64,000 nucleotides of DNA from Pseudomonas sp. GD03858 (GTDB lineage Bacteria > Pseudomonadota > Gammaproteobacteria > Pseudomonadales > Pseudomonadaceae). A program made the position numbers and the translations under genes. The stretch is from assembly GCF_029840925.1 (NCBI RefSeq), contig NZ_JAOCDM010000003.1, positions 51,739 through 115,738 on the forward strand. The letters run 5' to 3'. Under the pieces are notes generated by a model, which saw only the letters and a program-made list of their open reading frames with translations, was not told the origin of the DNA and searched no databases. Shown here in pieces: positions 18,430-27,036 of this stretch. Every line of letters begins with the position of its first letter. Within the stretch, counting starts at the first letter, position 1.

Positions 18430-18492
18430 GGGAAACCTCCTGAAGGGGAGAAAGGCTCACATGATCTTCGATGCGCGGGCCGGCCAAAGGTT

Positions 18493-19068
18493 TTACTGGG
18501 CTGGGCGCGAGGTCTCCACGCGCAGGATCTCGGTGTAGATGGCATCGACGGTCTGGTCGACCTTGAGGTTCTTCATGCGCGCCTGCAGGTCCGGGTCTTC
18601 GACCTTGACCACTTGCAGCTTGCCCTCGGGCGGCAGCAGGGTGACTTCATGGGTGTTCAGGTCGATCTTCTTGATCTGCGAGGTGACCTTCACCTGGCGG
18701 AACGCTTCGCCGCCGGGGTTGGGGTTGTCCTTGGTGGCGCGGATGGTGCCGGACTCTTCGGAAGCCTTCGGCGCGCCGCCTTCGTTGGTGTTGAGCACGT
18801 AGGCGACGGCGCGGGTCACGTAGATATCGACCTGGTCGCCGACCTTGAGGTTGGGCAGGGCCTTGGCCTGTTCGCCGAGCTGGAAGGTCACGTCCTTGTC
18901 GTGTGGCCCTTTGACCGTGACTTGGCGGCTGGGCAGGTCGATCTTGGTCACTTCGGTGGTGACATGGCTTTCCAGCGCCTCGCTGGCGATAGGCAGTTCG
19001 GCGGCGTGGGCGGCGAGGCTGGCGGCGAAGATGAGCGAGGCGAGAGCGATGGCGCGGGTCGGGTTCAT
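18493..19068 (-). CDS. periplasmic protein with two tandem beta repeats, unknown function
   Basis: This is a 191-residue protein with a Sec signal peptide (cleaved near AAHA-AE). The mature part is made of two similar halves: VTTEVTKIDLPSRQVTVKGP...LKVGDQVDIYVTRAVAYVL and VTSQIKKIDLNTHEVTLLPP...LKVDQTVDAIYTEILRVE. Each half looks like a small OB- or SH3-like beta barrel. No lipobox or enzyme motif is seen. The start at 19068 was chosen because the signal peptide begins there, with an AAGGAA upstream. I do not recognise a named family. Confidence 0.82.
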   Translation of the reverse strand: MNPTRAIALASLIFAASLAAHAAELPIASEALESHVTTEVTKIDLPSRQVTVKGPHDKDVTFQLGEQAKALPNLKVGDQVDIYVTRAVAYVLNTNEGGAPKASEESGTIRATKDNPNPGGEAFRQVKVTSQIKKIDLNTHEVTLLPPEGKLQVVKVEDPDLQARMKNLKVDQTVDAIYTEILRVETSRPAQ

Positions 19069-19152
19069 TGGCCTGTCTTCCTTGTGGTCGATACCGGTGG
19101 GTGTATGCGAGAAGAAGCATAGACACTGGTTGGCAGGTGTGTGGCCAATGCT

Positions 19153-19223
19153 GGCCTTATCGCGGGGCAAGCCCGCTCCCACGTCGGATGGTCGTGGGAG
19201 CGGGCTTGCCCCGCGATAAGGCC
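19153..19223. repeat. REP pair, perfect 30-bp inverted repeat
   Basis: Two copies of a REP unit (GTGGGAGCGGGCTTGCCC... ending GATAAGGCC) face each other with 11 bp between, as a perfect 30-bp inverted repeat. This is the extragenic palindrome typical of P. putida-group genomes. It lies between the divided transcription units of the periplasmic protein and xdhC, where it can fold into a long hairpin in RNA or act as a gyrase/IHF site. Confidence 0.93.
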
Positions 19224-19235
19224 GCGGTTCAGGCA

Positions 19236-20252
19236 TTACAAAGGTTGATGGTCACGCTCGCGCTTGGCTCCGGACACACTCACCGCCCCCGGCAAGCTCA
19301 CGGCATTCTTCGCCGCCAGCACTTCGGCCATGACGCTGACCGCGATTTCCGCCGGGGTCTTGCTGCCGATGTAGATGCCGATGGGGCCATGCAGGCGCTC
19401 GAGCGACTGTTCGGTTTCGCCGAAATGCTCGATCAGCCGCTCGCGGCGCAGCTGGCTGTTGCGCCGCGAACCGATGGCGCCGATATAGAACGCCGGGCCG
19501 TGCAGGGCCTCGAGCAGGGCCAGGTCGTCGAGTTTGGGGTCGTGGCTGACGGCGATGATGCAGGTGCGCAGGTCCGTCCTGAATTCGCGTACCACGTCGT
19601 CGGGCATGCCTCGGCGGTGCTCGACGCCGGCCACCGACCAGGTGGCCATGTGTTCGGGGCGCGGGTCGCAGACGGTCACGCGAAAGCCGTTGAACAAGGC
19701 CATGGTCGCCAGGTATTCGGCCAGCGCGCCGGCGCCGATCAGCAGCATGCGGTAACCGGGGCCGAGGGTGTTGACCATGTGCTGGCCGTCGAAAGCGAAC
19801 TGCTCCGGCGCCGCGATGACGTCGAGGCTGATCGTTCCGCTGGCCAGGCTCAGGTGACGGCGCATCAGTTGGCCGTCATCGAGCCGTGCGAGCAGCTGCC
19901 GCAAGGCCGCGGCGGCGGGACTGAACTCGAGAATCAGCTCCAGTGTGCCGCCGCAGGGCAGGCCGAAACGGTGGGCCTCGTCGGCGCTGACGCCATAGCG
20001 GACCACCTCGGGGGCGCGCTGGGGCAGGCCGGGGCCGCCGTAGGCGGTGGTGTAGCGGTGGATCAGGTCGTCCTCGATGCAGCCACCGGACACGCTGCCA
20101 ACCACCCGGCCATCATTGCGCAAGGCCATCATCGAACCGACCGGGCGCGGCGATGAGCCCCAGGTGCGGGCGACGGTGGCGAGCAGCACGCGGTGGCCGG
20201 CCTGGAGCCAGTCGAAGGTGGTGCGCAGGACCAGCAGGTCGATGCTTTCCAT
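19236..20252 (-). CDS. XdhC-family molybdenum-cofactor insertion/maturation protein
   Basis: XdhC/CoxI proteins bind molybdenum cofactor, promote its sulfuration and insert it into xanthine-oxidase-family hydroxylases. The 338-residue protein has an N-terminal CoxI domain (LATVARTWGSSPRPVGSMMA and GSVSGGCIEDDL) and a C-terminal Rossmann domain (YRMLLIGAGALAEYLA, then YIGAIGSRRNS). It is encoded 169 bp downstream of, and on the same strand as, the molybdenum hydroxylase genes it should serve, separated from them by a REP pair. Confidence 0.92.
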   Translation of the reverse strand: MESIDLLVLRTTFDWLQAGHRVLLATVARTWGSSPRPVGSMMALRNDGRVVGSVSGGCIEDDLIHRYTTAYGGPGLPQRAPEVVRYGVSADEAHRFGLPCGGTLELILEFSPAAAALRQLLARLDDGQLMRRHLSLASGTISLDVIAAPEQFAFDGQHMVNTLGPGYRMLLIGAGALAEYLATMALFNGFRVTVCDPRPEHMATWSVAGVEHRRGMPDDVVREFRTDLRTCIIAVSHDPKLDDLALLEALHGPAFYIGAIGSRRNSQLRRERLIEHFGETEQSLERLHGPIGIYIGSKTPAEIAVSVMAEVLAAKNAVSLPGAVSVSGAKRERDHQPL

Positions 20253-20330
20253 GATGTGTGAAACCTCGTCTTGCCGTGTGCCTGTGGGAGCAACTGTGTT
20301 GCTCGATTTCCAAAAGCTGACACCATCCCT

Positions 20331-20413
20331 GTGGGAGCGGGTTTACCCGCGAACACGGGCGAAGCCCGTGCCATCCACCGCAGTGCCTGCTTCGCGGGTG
20401 AACCCGCTCCCAC
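20331..20413. repeat. REP pair with inner hairpin
   Basis: A 23-bp REP arm beginning GTGGGAGCGGGTTTACCC pairs with its inverted copy at 20391-20413 (one mismatch). Between them the CACGGGC...GCCCGTG hairpin (20354-20370) is a second palindrome. It lies between the cytochrome subunit gene and xdhC and may limit read-through or stabilise the upstream mRNA. Confidence 0.9.
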
Positions 20414-20421
20414 GGCGCCGC

Positions 20422-21756
20422 TCAGCGCATATGCAGGATGATCGGGCTGCTGCTGGCCGGGTCGGTATGCCCGCGCAACGTGCCCACCGCCTTGGCCTCC
20501 ACCGCGCCGCCGTGATTGCCCCACGCACTGCGGGCGAAACTCAGTACCTGGGCAATCTCCTGGTCCGACAACTGCTCGCGGAACGCCGGCATGCGGTAGG
20601 CGTCAGGCACCCCGGCGGCGACGATGCGTTGCGAGCCGTTGAGGGTGATGTTGATCGCCGAGGCATTCTGCGCGGCCAGCATCGAGGTGGCGCCCGCCAG
20701 TGGCGGCATCCACTCGGCCTGGCCCTTGCCGTCCAGGCCATGGCAGCTGGCACAGCGGGTCGCGTAGGTATGAGCCCCCGGCGTGTCGAGCCCTGCGGCA
20801 ACCGCCTGATACTGCCAGGGTGCGCCGTCACGCCCCGGGTCGCCGGGCAGCGACTTGAGGTAGCGCGCAATCGCACCCAGGTCGTCGTCGCTCATGAACT
20901 GCGTGGAGTTGTTGAACGCCTCGGTCATCGAGCCGTACACCACCGCGTGTTTGTTGCGCCCGGTCTTGAGAAACTGCACGATCTCCGGCTCGCTCCAGCG
21001 CCCGAGCCCGGTGTTGTGGTCCTGGCGCAGGCTTGGCGCGTACCAGCCATCGAGCAGGGCGCCGGCGAGGAACGGCGCGCCGCTTTCGTCCAGGGCCTTC
21101 TCGTTGAAGGCCAGCCCCCGAGGCGTGTGGCAACTGCCGCAGTGGCCGGGGCCCTGGACGATGTAGGCGCCGCGATTCCACAGAGGATCTTGGTCGGTCT
21201 TCTGCGCGTAGGCGGTCGTCGGCGCGAACAGGCCGTTCCACAGGGCGATGGGCCAGCGCAGGTTCAGCGGCCAGGGAATGCCACTGGGGATATTGGCCTC
21301 GGCAGCCGGTTGCACGCCCTTCATGAAGAACGCATAGAGCGCCCGCACATCGTCGTCGCTGAGTTTGACGTAGGAGGGGTAGGGCATGGCCGGGTACAGC
21401 CGCCTTCCATCGGGCGTCACGCCCTGGCGCACGGCGCGGTCGAAGTCGGCCAGGCTGTAGGCACCGATACCGTGCTCGCGGTCCGGGGTGATGTTGGTGG
21501 CATGGATGGCCCCCAGCGGCGTGGCCATTTCCAGGCCACCGGCAAACGGTGCCTTGCCCGGCAGGCTGTGACAGGCCACGCAGTCGCTGAGCCGGGCGAC
21601 GTATTCGCCGCGGCTGACCAGGGCGGCGTCGGCGCTGTCCGTGGCGCTGAAGGGCGAGGCGGGCTCGCGGGTGACGTACCAGGCCAGCAGGCCTGCCGCG
21701 ACCAGGCACGGCAAGGCCAGCCAGCCTGCGGTTCTTGCGAATCGGCTGTTGTTCAT
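20422..21756 (-). CDS. triheme cytochrome c subunit of periplasmic molybdenum dehydrogenase
   Basis: This 444-residue protein has an N-terminal signal anchor (about residues 8-26) and three heme c sites: CVACH, CGSCH and CASCH, each followed by the usual distal Met region. The architecture matches the cytochrome subunits of membrane-bound alcohol dehydrogenases and of periplasmic aldehyde or isoquinoline oxidoreductases. It would take electrons from the 2Fe-2S subunit to ubiquinone or oxidase. It begins 17 bp after the molybdopterin subunit with an AAGGACA Shine-Dalgarno, so it is the third gene of that operon. Confidence 0.92.
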   Translation of the reverse strand: MNNSRFARTAGWLALPCLVAAGLLAWYVTREPASPFSATDSADAALVSRGEYVARLSDCVACHSLPGKAPFAGGLEMATPLGAIHATNITPDREHGIGAYSLADFDRAVRQGVTPDGRRLYPAMPYPSYVKLSDDDVRALYAFFMKGVQPAAEANIPSGIPWPLNLRWPIALWNGLFAPTTAYAQKTDQDPLWNRGAYIVQGPGHCGSCHTPRGLAFNEKALDESGAPFLAGALLDGWYAPSLRQDHNTGLGRWSEPEIVQFLKTGRNKHAVVYGSMTEAFNNSTQFMSDDDLGAIARYLKSLPGDPGRDGAPWQYQAVAAGLDTPGAHTYATRCASCHGLDGKGQAEWMPPLAGATSMLAAQNASAINITLNGSQRIVAAGVPDAYRMPAFREQLSDQEIAQVLSFARSAWGNHGGAVEAKAVGTLRGHTDPASSSPIILHMR

Positions 21757-21773
21757 GGGCTGTCCTTGTCGTG

Positions 21774-24020
21774 TCAGCTGAAGGTATGGCGGCTCAGGGG
21801 CATGCTGCGCACGCGCTGGCCGGTGAGTCGTGCCACGGCGTTGGCCACCGCGGGCGCCACCGCCGGCAGCGGTGGCTCACCGATGCCGCCCATCTTCGCG
21901 CCGCTCTCGACGATGCGCACATGCACCCGGGCCATGCGCGACGGCGGCAGCACCGGGTAAAGGTCGTAGTTGCGCGCCCGTGGCATGCCGTTGAGCCACA
22001 CCGATTCCTCCAGCAGCACCTGGGACAGGCCAAGGGACACCGCGCCGTTGACCTGGGCCTCGATGATCGCCGGGTTGACGATGCTGCCCGGGTCGATGGC
22101 CTGCCAGATATCGTGCACCTTGACCTGGCCACCCTCGAGCGATACTTCGGCGATCACCGCCGCCTCCGAGCCGAACGGCGAGGCCATGGCCACGCCACGC
22201 GCGCGTTTGCTGCCGTCCTCGGCGGTGAACGGGCCGCGCTTCCAGCCACCGGACAACTCGCCGACCGCCTGCAGCAGCGTGGTCAGGCGTGGGTTGCCCT
22301 GCAGCAGGTGCAGGCGCAGTTCGTATGGGTCGTGGCCGCCCTTGTCGGCCAGCTCGTCGAGGAACGACTCGTAGAAGAAATCGTTCAGCGAATTGCCCAC
22401 CGAGCGCCAGTAGCCGAGCATGGCCGGGCCTTTGACATAGATCTGCGCAGTGCGCTTGTTGGCGATGGCGTAGGCCTTGCCCGACAGCCCTTCCAGGGCG
22501 GTGGGATCGACCTTGTCGCCCTGCTTGCCAGCGATGGCCTCGGTCGGCCCTTCGGTGGCGCTGATCGCCTCGATGGCGACCGGCATGCCTTTGTCGTCCA
22601 GCCCGGCGCGGAACTTGACCACGGCCATCGGCCGCATGGCATCGCGCAGGAATTCCTCCTCGCGGCTCCAGATCAGCTTCACTGGGCGGCCCACGGCCTT
22701 TGCCAGGGCGATGGCCTGCGGGTAGGGATTGGCCGAGTCGTACAGGAAGTGGCGGCCGAAGAAGCCGCCGAGCAGCGGCGAGTGCAGGGTGATCTGCGCC
22801 GGGGCCAGGCCGGTGCGCTTGGCGATGTCGTCGCGGAACATGTCCTGCGCCTGGTTGGGTAGCCACACCTCCAGGCTGCCGTCGGGGTTGAAGCGAGCGG
22901 TGGCGGAGGGCGGTTCCAACTGCGCATGGTTGAGGAACTGGTTGTGGTAGGTGGCTTCGACCGTGCTCTTGGCGCCGGCCAGGGCGGTGGCCACGTCGCC
23001 TTCATTCTCCTCGTCGCGGCTTGGACCGGTCTGGGCGGCCAGGTGCTCGCGCCAGCCGTCGCTGGAGAAATCGGCGGGCATCGGCCGCACCTGGCTGTCG
23101 GCCGCGGCCTCCTTCCAGTCCACCTGCAACGCTTCGACCGCGCGCTTGGCGTGCCACCAGCGTTCGGCGACCACGGCCACCGCGCCGGGCAACGGGTGCA
23201 CCGAGTGCACGCCCTTCATGGTCTTGACCTGCTCTTCGTTGCGCAGGCCGCCGACGGTCATGCCCAGGCGCGGCGCATGCTGCACGGCGGCATGGAGCAT
23301 GCCGTCGACCTTGATGTCGATGCTGTAGATGGCCTTGCCGGTGGACTTGTCATGGGCATCGAGGCGTTGCACCGGTTTGCCGATCCAGCGGAACTGGCTG
23401 GGGTCGCGCAGCTTGACGCTGGCCGGGTCCGGCACCGGCAGGTCCATGGCCTTGGCGGCCAGTTCGCCATAGCCGAGCGAGCGGCCCGAGGCTGCGTGAA
23501 CCACCTTGCCCGGCTCGGTGCTCAGCTCGGCGACCGGCACGCCCAGCTGTTCGGCGCCGGCCTGCAACAGCATGGCTCGGGCCAGGGCGCCGAGACGGCG
23601 CATGGTCGGGTAGCTCATGCGTACCGACATGCTGCCGCCGGTGATGCGCCAGCCGTTCTCCATCACCACGTAGGCTTCGCCCGGCGGCGCGCTGTCGACA
23701 ACGAAGGTGGCCGGGTCGGCGTCCAGTTCCTCGCCGATGATCTGGGCCATGGCGGTATTGACGCCTTGGCCACCCTCCATGAACGGGCTGAGCAGGTGCA
23801 CGCTGCCGTCGGGGCGGATCTCCAGGAAAGCCGGCACCTGGGTGCCGCGCTCGGTGGTCGCGGCAGCGGCCTGCACCCGTGCCGAGCCCAGCGGCAGGCC
23901 GAAGCCCAGCACCAGGGCGCCGATGGCGGTGCTGGCGAGGAAGCGCCGGCGCGACAGGTTGACGGTTTCGCCGTTGCGCAGGCGCAGCAGGTCGTCGGGG
24001 GAGTCGATGCGCGCGTTCAT
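21774..24020 (-). CDS. molybdopterin-binding subunit, xanthine dehydrogenase family (IorB-like), Tat-exported
   Basis: This is the catalytic subunit of a molybdenum hydroxylase or aldehyde dehydrogenase, 748 residues. The N-terminus has a twin-arginine signal (NLSRRRFLASTAIGALVLGFG), so the enzyme acts in the periplasm. Two copies of the aldehyde-oxidase/molybdopterin domain follow, with GIGEPPLPAVAPAVANAV near the C-terminus, where this family carries the catalytic Glu. The domain layout matches isoquinoline 1-oxidoreductase beta subunits; the natural substrate (aldehyde or N-heterocycle) cannot be read from sequence. The start overlaps the stop of the 2Fe-2S gene by one base. Confidence 0.92.
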   Translation of the reverse strand: MNARIDSPDDLLRLRNGETVNLSRRRFLASTAIGALVLGFGLPLGSARVQAAAATTERGTQVPAFLEIRPDGSVHLLSPFMEGGQGVNTAMAQIIGEELDADPATFVVDSAPPGEAYVVMENGWRITGGSMSVRMSYPTMRRLGALARAMLLQAGAEQLGVPVAELSTEPGKVVHAASGRSLGYGELAAKAMDLPVPDPASVKLRDPSQFRWIGKPVQRLDAHDKSTGKAIYSIDIKVDGMLHAAVQHAPRLGMTVGGLRNEEQVKTMKGVHSVHPLPGAVAVVAERWWHAKRAVEALQVDWKEAAADSQVRPMPADFSSDGWREHLAAQTGPSRDEENEGDVATALAGAKSTVEATYHNQFLNHAQLEPPSATARFNPDGSLEVWLPNQAQDMFRDDIAKRTGLAPAQITLHSPLLGGFFGRHFLYDSANPYPQAIALAKAVGRPVKLIWSREEEFLRDAMRPMAVVKFRAGLDDKGMPVAIEAISATEGPTEAIAGKQGDKVDPTALEGLSGKAYAIANKRTAQIYVKGPAMLGYWRSVGNSLNDFFYESFLDELADKGGHDPYELRLHLLQGNPRLTTLLQAVGELSGGWKRGPFTAEDGSKRARGVAMASPFGSEAAVIAEVSLEGGQVKVHDIWQAIDPGSIVNPAIIEAQVNGAVSLGLSQVLLEESVWLNGMPRARNYDLYPVLPPSRMARVHVRIVESGAKMGGIGEPPLPAVAPAVANAVARLTGQRVRSMPLSRHTFS

Positions 24021-24475
24021 CAGGCGTTCTCCCCTTGGGCCAGCTCGTGCACGGCGGCATGGATGGCGTTGTAGGTGCCGCAGCGGCACAGATTGACCAT
24101 GGCCGCGTCGATCTGCGCATCGCTGGGTTTGGGCGTGTGCTTGAGCAGCGCGGTGGCCGCCATCACCTGGCCGGACTGGCAGTAGCCGCACTGGGCTACC
24201 TGGTGCTCGACCCAGGCGGCGACCACGCGCTTGCCCACGGCATCCTGCTCGATGGCCTCGATGGTGGTGACTTCGCGGCCGACCACGCCGGCCACCGGGG
24301 TGACGCAGGCGCGCACCACGTTGCCGTCCACCAGCACCGAGCAGGCGCCGCACTGGGCCAGGCCGCAGCCATACTTGGTGCCGGTCAGGCCCAGGTCGTC
24401 GCGGATCACCCAAAGCAAGGGCGTGTCGGCGTCAGCCTCGACCTGATAGGTCTGCTGGTTGATTCGTAGTTCCAT
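24020..24475 (-). CDS. 2Fe-2S iron-sulfur subunit, xanthine dehydrogenase family (IorA-like)
   Basis: This is a 151-residue electron-transfer subunit. The N-terminal plant-type ferredoxin fold has CGLAQCGACSVLVDG plus a later Cys in ACVTP, and the C-terminal helical domain binds the second 2Fe-2S cluster through CGYCQSGQ and CRCGTYN. It has no signal peptide and is expected to be co-exported with the Tat-signal-bearing catalytic subunit. It is first in the operon with the molybdopterin and cytochrome c subunits. Confidence 0.95.
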   Translation of the reverse strand: MELRINQQTYQVEADADTPLLWVIRDDLGLTGTKYGCGLAQCGACSVLVDGNVVRACVTPVAGVVGREVTTIEAIEQDAVGKRVVAAWVEHQVAQCGYCQSGQVMAATALLKHTPKPSDAQIDAAMVNLCRCGTYNAIHAAVHELAQGENA

Positions 24476-24624
24476 GGGCTCACCTGCTGATCAACGGTTA
24501 TGGAGAAGGGGAATACGCTGTTCCCCAATCCAGAAACGCTAGCACAGAGGCCCATTGCGCAACCGATACACCTCGCAGATTCAGAGGATCAGGCAAGCAA
24601 CTCGGCGGAATGCGCAAGCGGCTG

Positions 24625-26127
24625 TCAATCGATGCGCGGATGCTGTTGCGCGAGGGTCTTGCGCCTGGCCTCGAGCTCGGCGATCTGCGCGTCGATGTCC
24701 TCGATCTTCTGCTCGATGTTGTCGTGATGCTCCTGCAGCAGCTCGCGGGCTTCCTCGATGTCCGAGGCGGCCGGGGCGGCTCCGCGCAGCGGGCGGTTGG
24801 CGGTTTCCTTCATGGTCAGGCCGGTGAGCAGGCCGACCACGGCGATCACCATCAGGTAGTACGCCGGCATGTACAGGTTGTCGGTGGTCTCCACCAGCCA
24901 GGCGGCCAGGGTCGGGGTGAGGCCGGCGATCAGCACCGAGATGTTGAAGGCGCTGGCCAGGGCGCTGTAGCGGATATGGGTGGGGAACATCGCCGGCAGG
25001 GTCGAGGCCATCACGCCGATGAAGAAGTTCAGCAGCACGGCAAGGATCAGGAGGCCGGCGAAGATCACCGCCAGCTTGCCGCTGGTGATCAGCATGAAGG
25101 CCGGGATCGCCAGCAGGAACAGGCCGACGCTGCCGACGATGATGAACGGCTTGCGCCCCCACTTGTCGCTGAGCAGGCCGATGATCGGCTGCACGAACAG
25201 CATGCCGACCATGATCGCGATGATGATCAGCACGCCGTGGTCCTCGCTGTAGTGCAGGTTGTGCGAGAGGTAGCTGGGCATGTAGGTGAGCAGCATGTAG
25301 TAGGTGACGTTGGTGGCGATCACCACGCCGATGCAGGTCAGCAGGCTGCGCCAGTGCTGGGTGGCGACCTCCTTGAACGAGACCTTGGGGCCGCTGGCCA
25401 GGCCCTCGCGGTCACCCTGTTCGAGCTTTTCCACGTGTTGCTGGAAGGCTGGGGTCTCCTCCAGGGCATGGCGCAGGTACAGGCCGATCAGGCCCAGCGG
25501 CAGGGCCAGGAAGAATGGCAGGCGCCAGCCCCATTCGAGGAACTGCTCCTCGCCGAGTACCGTCGAGATCACCACCACCACCCCGGCGCCGAGCACGAAG
25601 CCGGCGATCGAGCCGAAGTCCAGCCAGCTGCCGAGAAAGCCGCGCTTGCGGTCCGGGGCGTATTCGGCGACGAAGATCGACGCGCCGGTGTATTCGCCGC
25701 CCACCGAGAAGCCCTGGGCCATCTTCGCCAGCAACAGCAGGATCGGCGCCCAGATGCCGATGCTGGCGTAGGAAGGGATAAGGCCGATGGCGAAGGTGCT
25801 CAGCGACATGATCACGATGGTCGCGGCCAGCACCTTCTGCCGCCCGTAGCGGTCGCCCAGGGCGCCGAAGAACAGCCCGCCCAGCGGACGGATCAGGAAC
25901 GGCACCGAGAAGGTGGCCAGGGCGGCGATCATCTGCACGCCGGGGCTGGCGTTGGGGAAGAACACCTTGCCCAGGGCATAGGCGACGAAGCCGTAGACGC
26001 CGAAGTCGAACCATTCCATGGCGTTGCCCAGGGCGGCGGCGGTGATGGCCTTGCGCATCTTGGCGTCGTCGACGATGGTGATGTCCTTCAGGCCGATGGG
26101 CTTGACGGATTTCCTGCGTGATTTCAT
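24625..26127 (-). CDS. proP: proline/glycine betaine:H+ symporter ProP-like, MHS family, with C-terminal coiled coil
   Basis: This is a metabolite:H+ symporter family transporter of 500 residues, the same length as E. coli ProP. Twelve membrane spans are seen with the MHS signatures GNAMEWFDFGVYGF, RPLGGLFFGALGDRYGRQ and GFSVGGEYTGAS. The last 45 residues are an acidic/basic heptad helix (DIEEARELLQEHHDNIEQ...), the osmosensory coiled coil that separates ProP from other MHS carriers. The ATG at 26127 was chosen; an upstream ATG (26163) would add 12 residues without a better ribosome-binding site. Substrates are compatible solutes by family knowledge. Confidence 0.9.
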   Translation of the reverse strand: MKSRRKSVKPIGLKDITIVDDAKMRKAITAAALGNAMEWFDFGVYGFVAYALGKVFFPNASPGVQMIAALATFSVPFLIRPLGGLFFGALGDRYGRQKVLAATIVIMSLSTFAIGLIPSYASIGIWAPILLLLAKMAQGFSVGGEYTGASIFVAEYAPDRKRGFLGSWLDFGSIAGFVLGAGVVVVISTVLGEEQFLEWGWRLPFFLALPLGLIGLYLRHALEETPAFQQHVEKLEQGDREGLASGPKVSFKEVATQHWRSLLTCIGVVIATNVTYYMLLTYMPSYLSHNLHYSEDHGVLIIIAIMVGMLFVQPIIGLLSDKWGRKPFIIVGSVGLFLLAIPAFMLITSGKLAVIFAGLLILAVLLNFFIGVMASTLPAMFPTHIRYSALASAFNISVLIAGLTPTLAAWLVETTDNLYMPAYYLMVIAVVGLLTGLTMKETANRPLRGAAPAASDIEEARELLQEHHDNIEQKIEDIDAQIAELEARRKTLAQQHPRID

Positions 26128-26256
26128 GGGGCCGTTGTCCTTGAGGCTTGGGGGCATGGCCATGGTTTGGCCAGCCTTGTACCTAAGGTCAGATACGACG
26201 GCGCGCTAAATAATTCCCTGCCGGGTCATTTGCGTGCAGCAAACCATGCGCGATTC

Positions 26257-26390
26257 GTGTAGGAGCGGCCTTGCCGAGGCGTCGGACCGGTCGGAAAGGG
26301 CTGCGCAGCAGCCCCCGGCGATTTATGCGTCGCCGCTGAGATCCCGGGGCTGCTTTGCAGCCCTTTCGCGACACAAGGCCGCTCCTACAC
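26257..26390. repeat. REP/BIME with GTAGGAGCGGCCTTG arms
   Basis: GTGTAGGAGCGGCCTTG at 26257-26273 is repeated inverted at 26374-26390 without mismatch. Inner segments (GAAAGGGCTGCGCAGCAGCCCC and GGGGCTGCTTTGCAGCCCTTTC) are also near inverted copies, giving a long imperfect hairpin. It fills most of the 296-bp space between proP and the GNAT gene; I see no coding sequence there. Confidence 0.9.
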
Positions 26391-26423
26391 AGGGGAGGGC
26401 GCAAGGTTTGAGGGCGTTGTTGG

Positions 26424-26882
26424 TCAAAGCGTGCGAGACATCAACCAATGGCTGTGCCCCCAGGCCTCGAACGGCTCCATGTGCGCCCAGCCACGCTTGG
26501 CGTAGTAGGCGTCCTGGTCATGGGTATGCAGGTAGAGCATGGCGACGCCATTGCTGCGGGCATGCTCGCAGATGCCTTCGATCAGTAGTTCCGCCAGGCC
26601 TTGCCCGCGCGCCTCTGGGGCGACGAACACACAGGCCAGCCACGGACCGAGATCGCTGCGCCCGGGCAGGTCGTCGCTGGCCAGGGCGGCACTGCCCAGC
26701 AGGCGGTCGCCGTCCAGGGCCACCAGGCATTGCCATTGACCGTTGTGCTGGCCTTCGGCGAACTCGCGTTGCCAGTCGGGCAGCGGCACGTGCGCGTACT
26801 CGTAGTGGAATTGCTGGTGCAGCCATTGGGCGAGGGTATCGCAGTGGGCCATGTGGTGTTTCAGCCAGTCCAGGCGAGGCAT
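26424..26882 (-). CDS. GNAT family N-acetyltransferase
   Basis: This is a 152-residue acetyltransferase. LACVFVAPEARGQGLAELLIEG contains the acetyl-CoA pyrophosphate loop (RGQGLA), preceded by the beta4 strand and followed by AMLYLHTHDQDAYYAKRGW, the usual beta5 region and YxxRGW-type motif. The start at MPRLDWLKHH has AAGGAC upstream; the frame is open further upstream without similarity. The substrate is unknown. It is a single gene between proP and the amidohydrolase. Confidence 0.87.
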   Translation of the reverse strand: MPRLDWLKHHMAHCDTLAQWLHQQFHYEYAHVPLPDWQREFAEGQHNGQWQCLVALDGDRLLGSAALASDDLPGRSDLGPWLACVFVAPEARGQGLAELLIEGICEHARSNGVAMLYLHTHDQDAYYAKRGWAHMEPFEAWGHSHWLMSRTL

Positions 26883-27036
26883 GACGATGTCCTTGTCGGT
26901 CGAGGGAGCGCAAGAGGGAGCCGCGCTGAAGCATACACCGCGGTGTGTAGTCAGTGATCGCGGGCAAGAGCGACTGTCCTGTCCAGACGCCCCGATCTGG
27001 CGCTCCCAGAGGATGCACGACACGTGTGAGCTTGGC

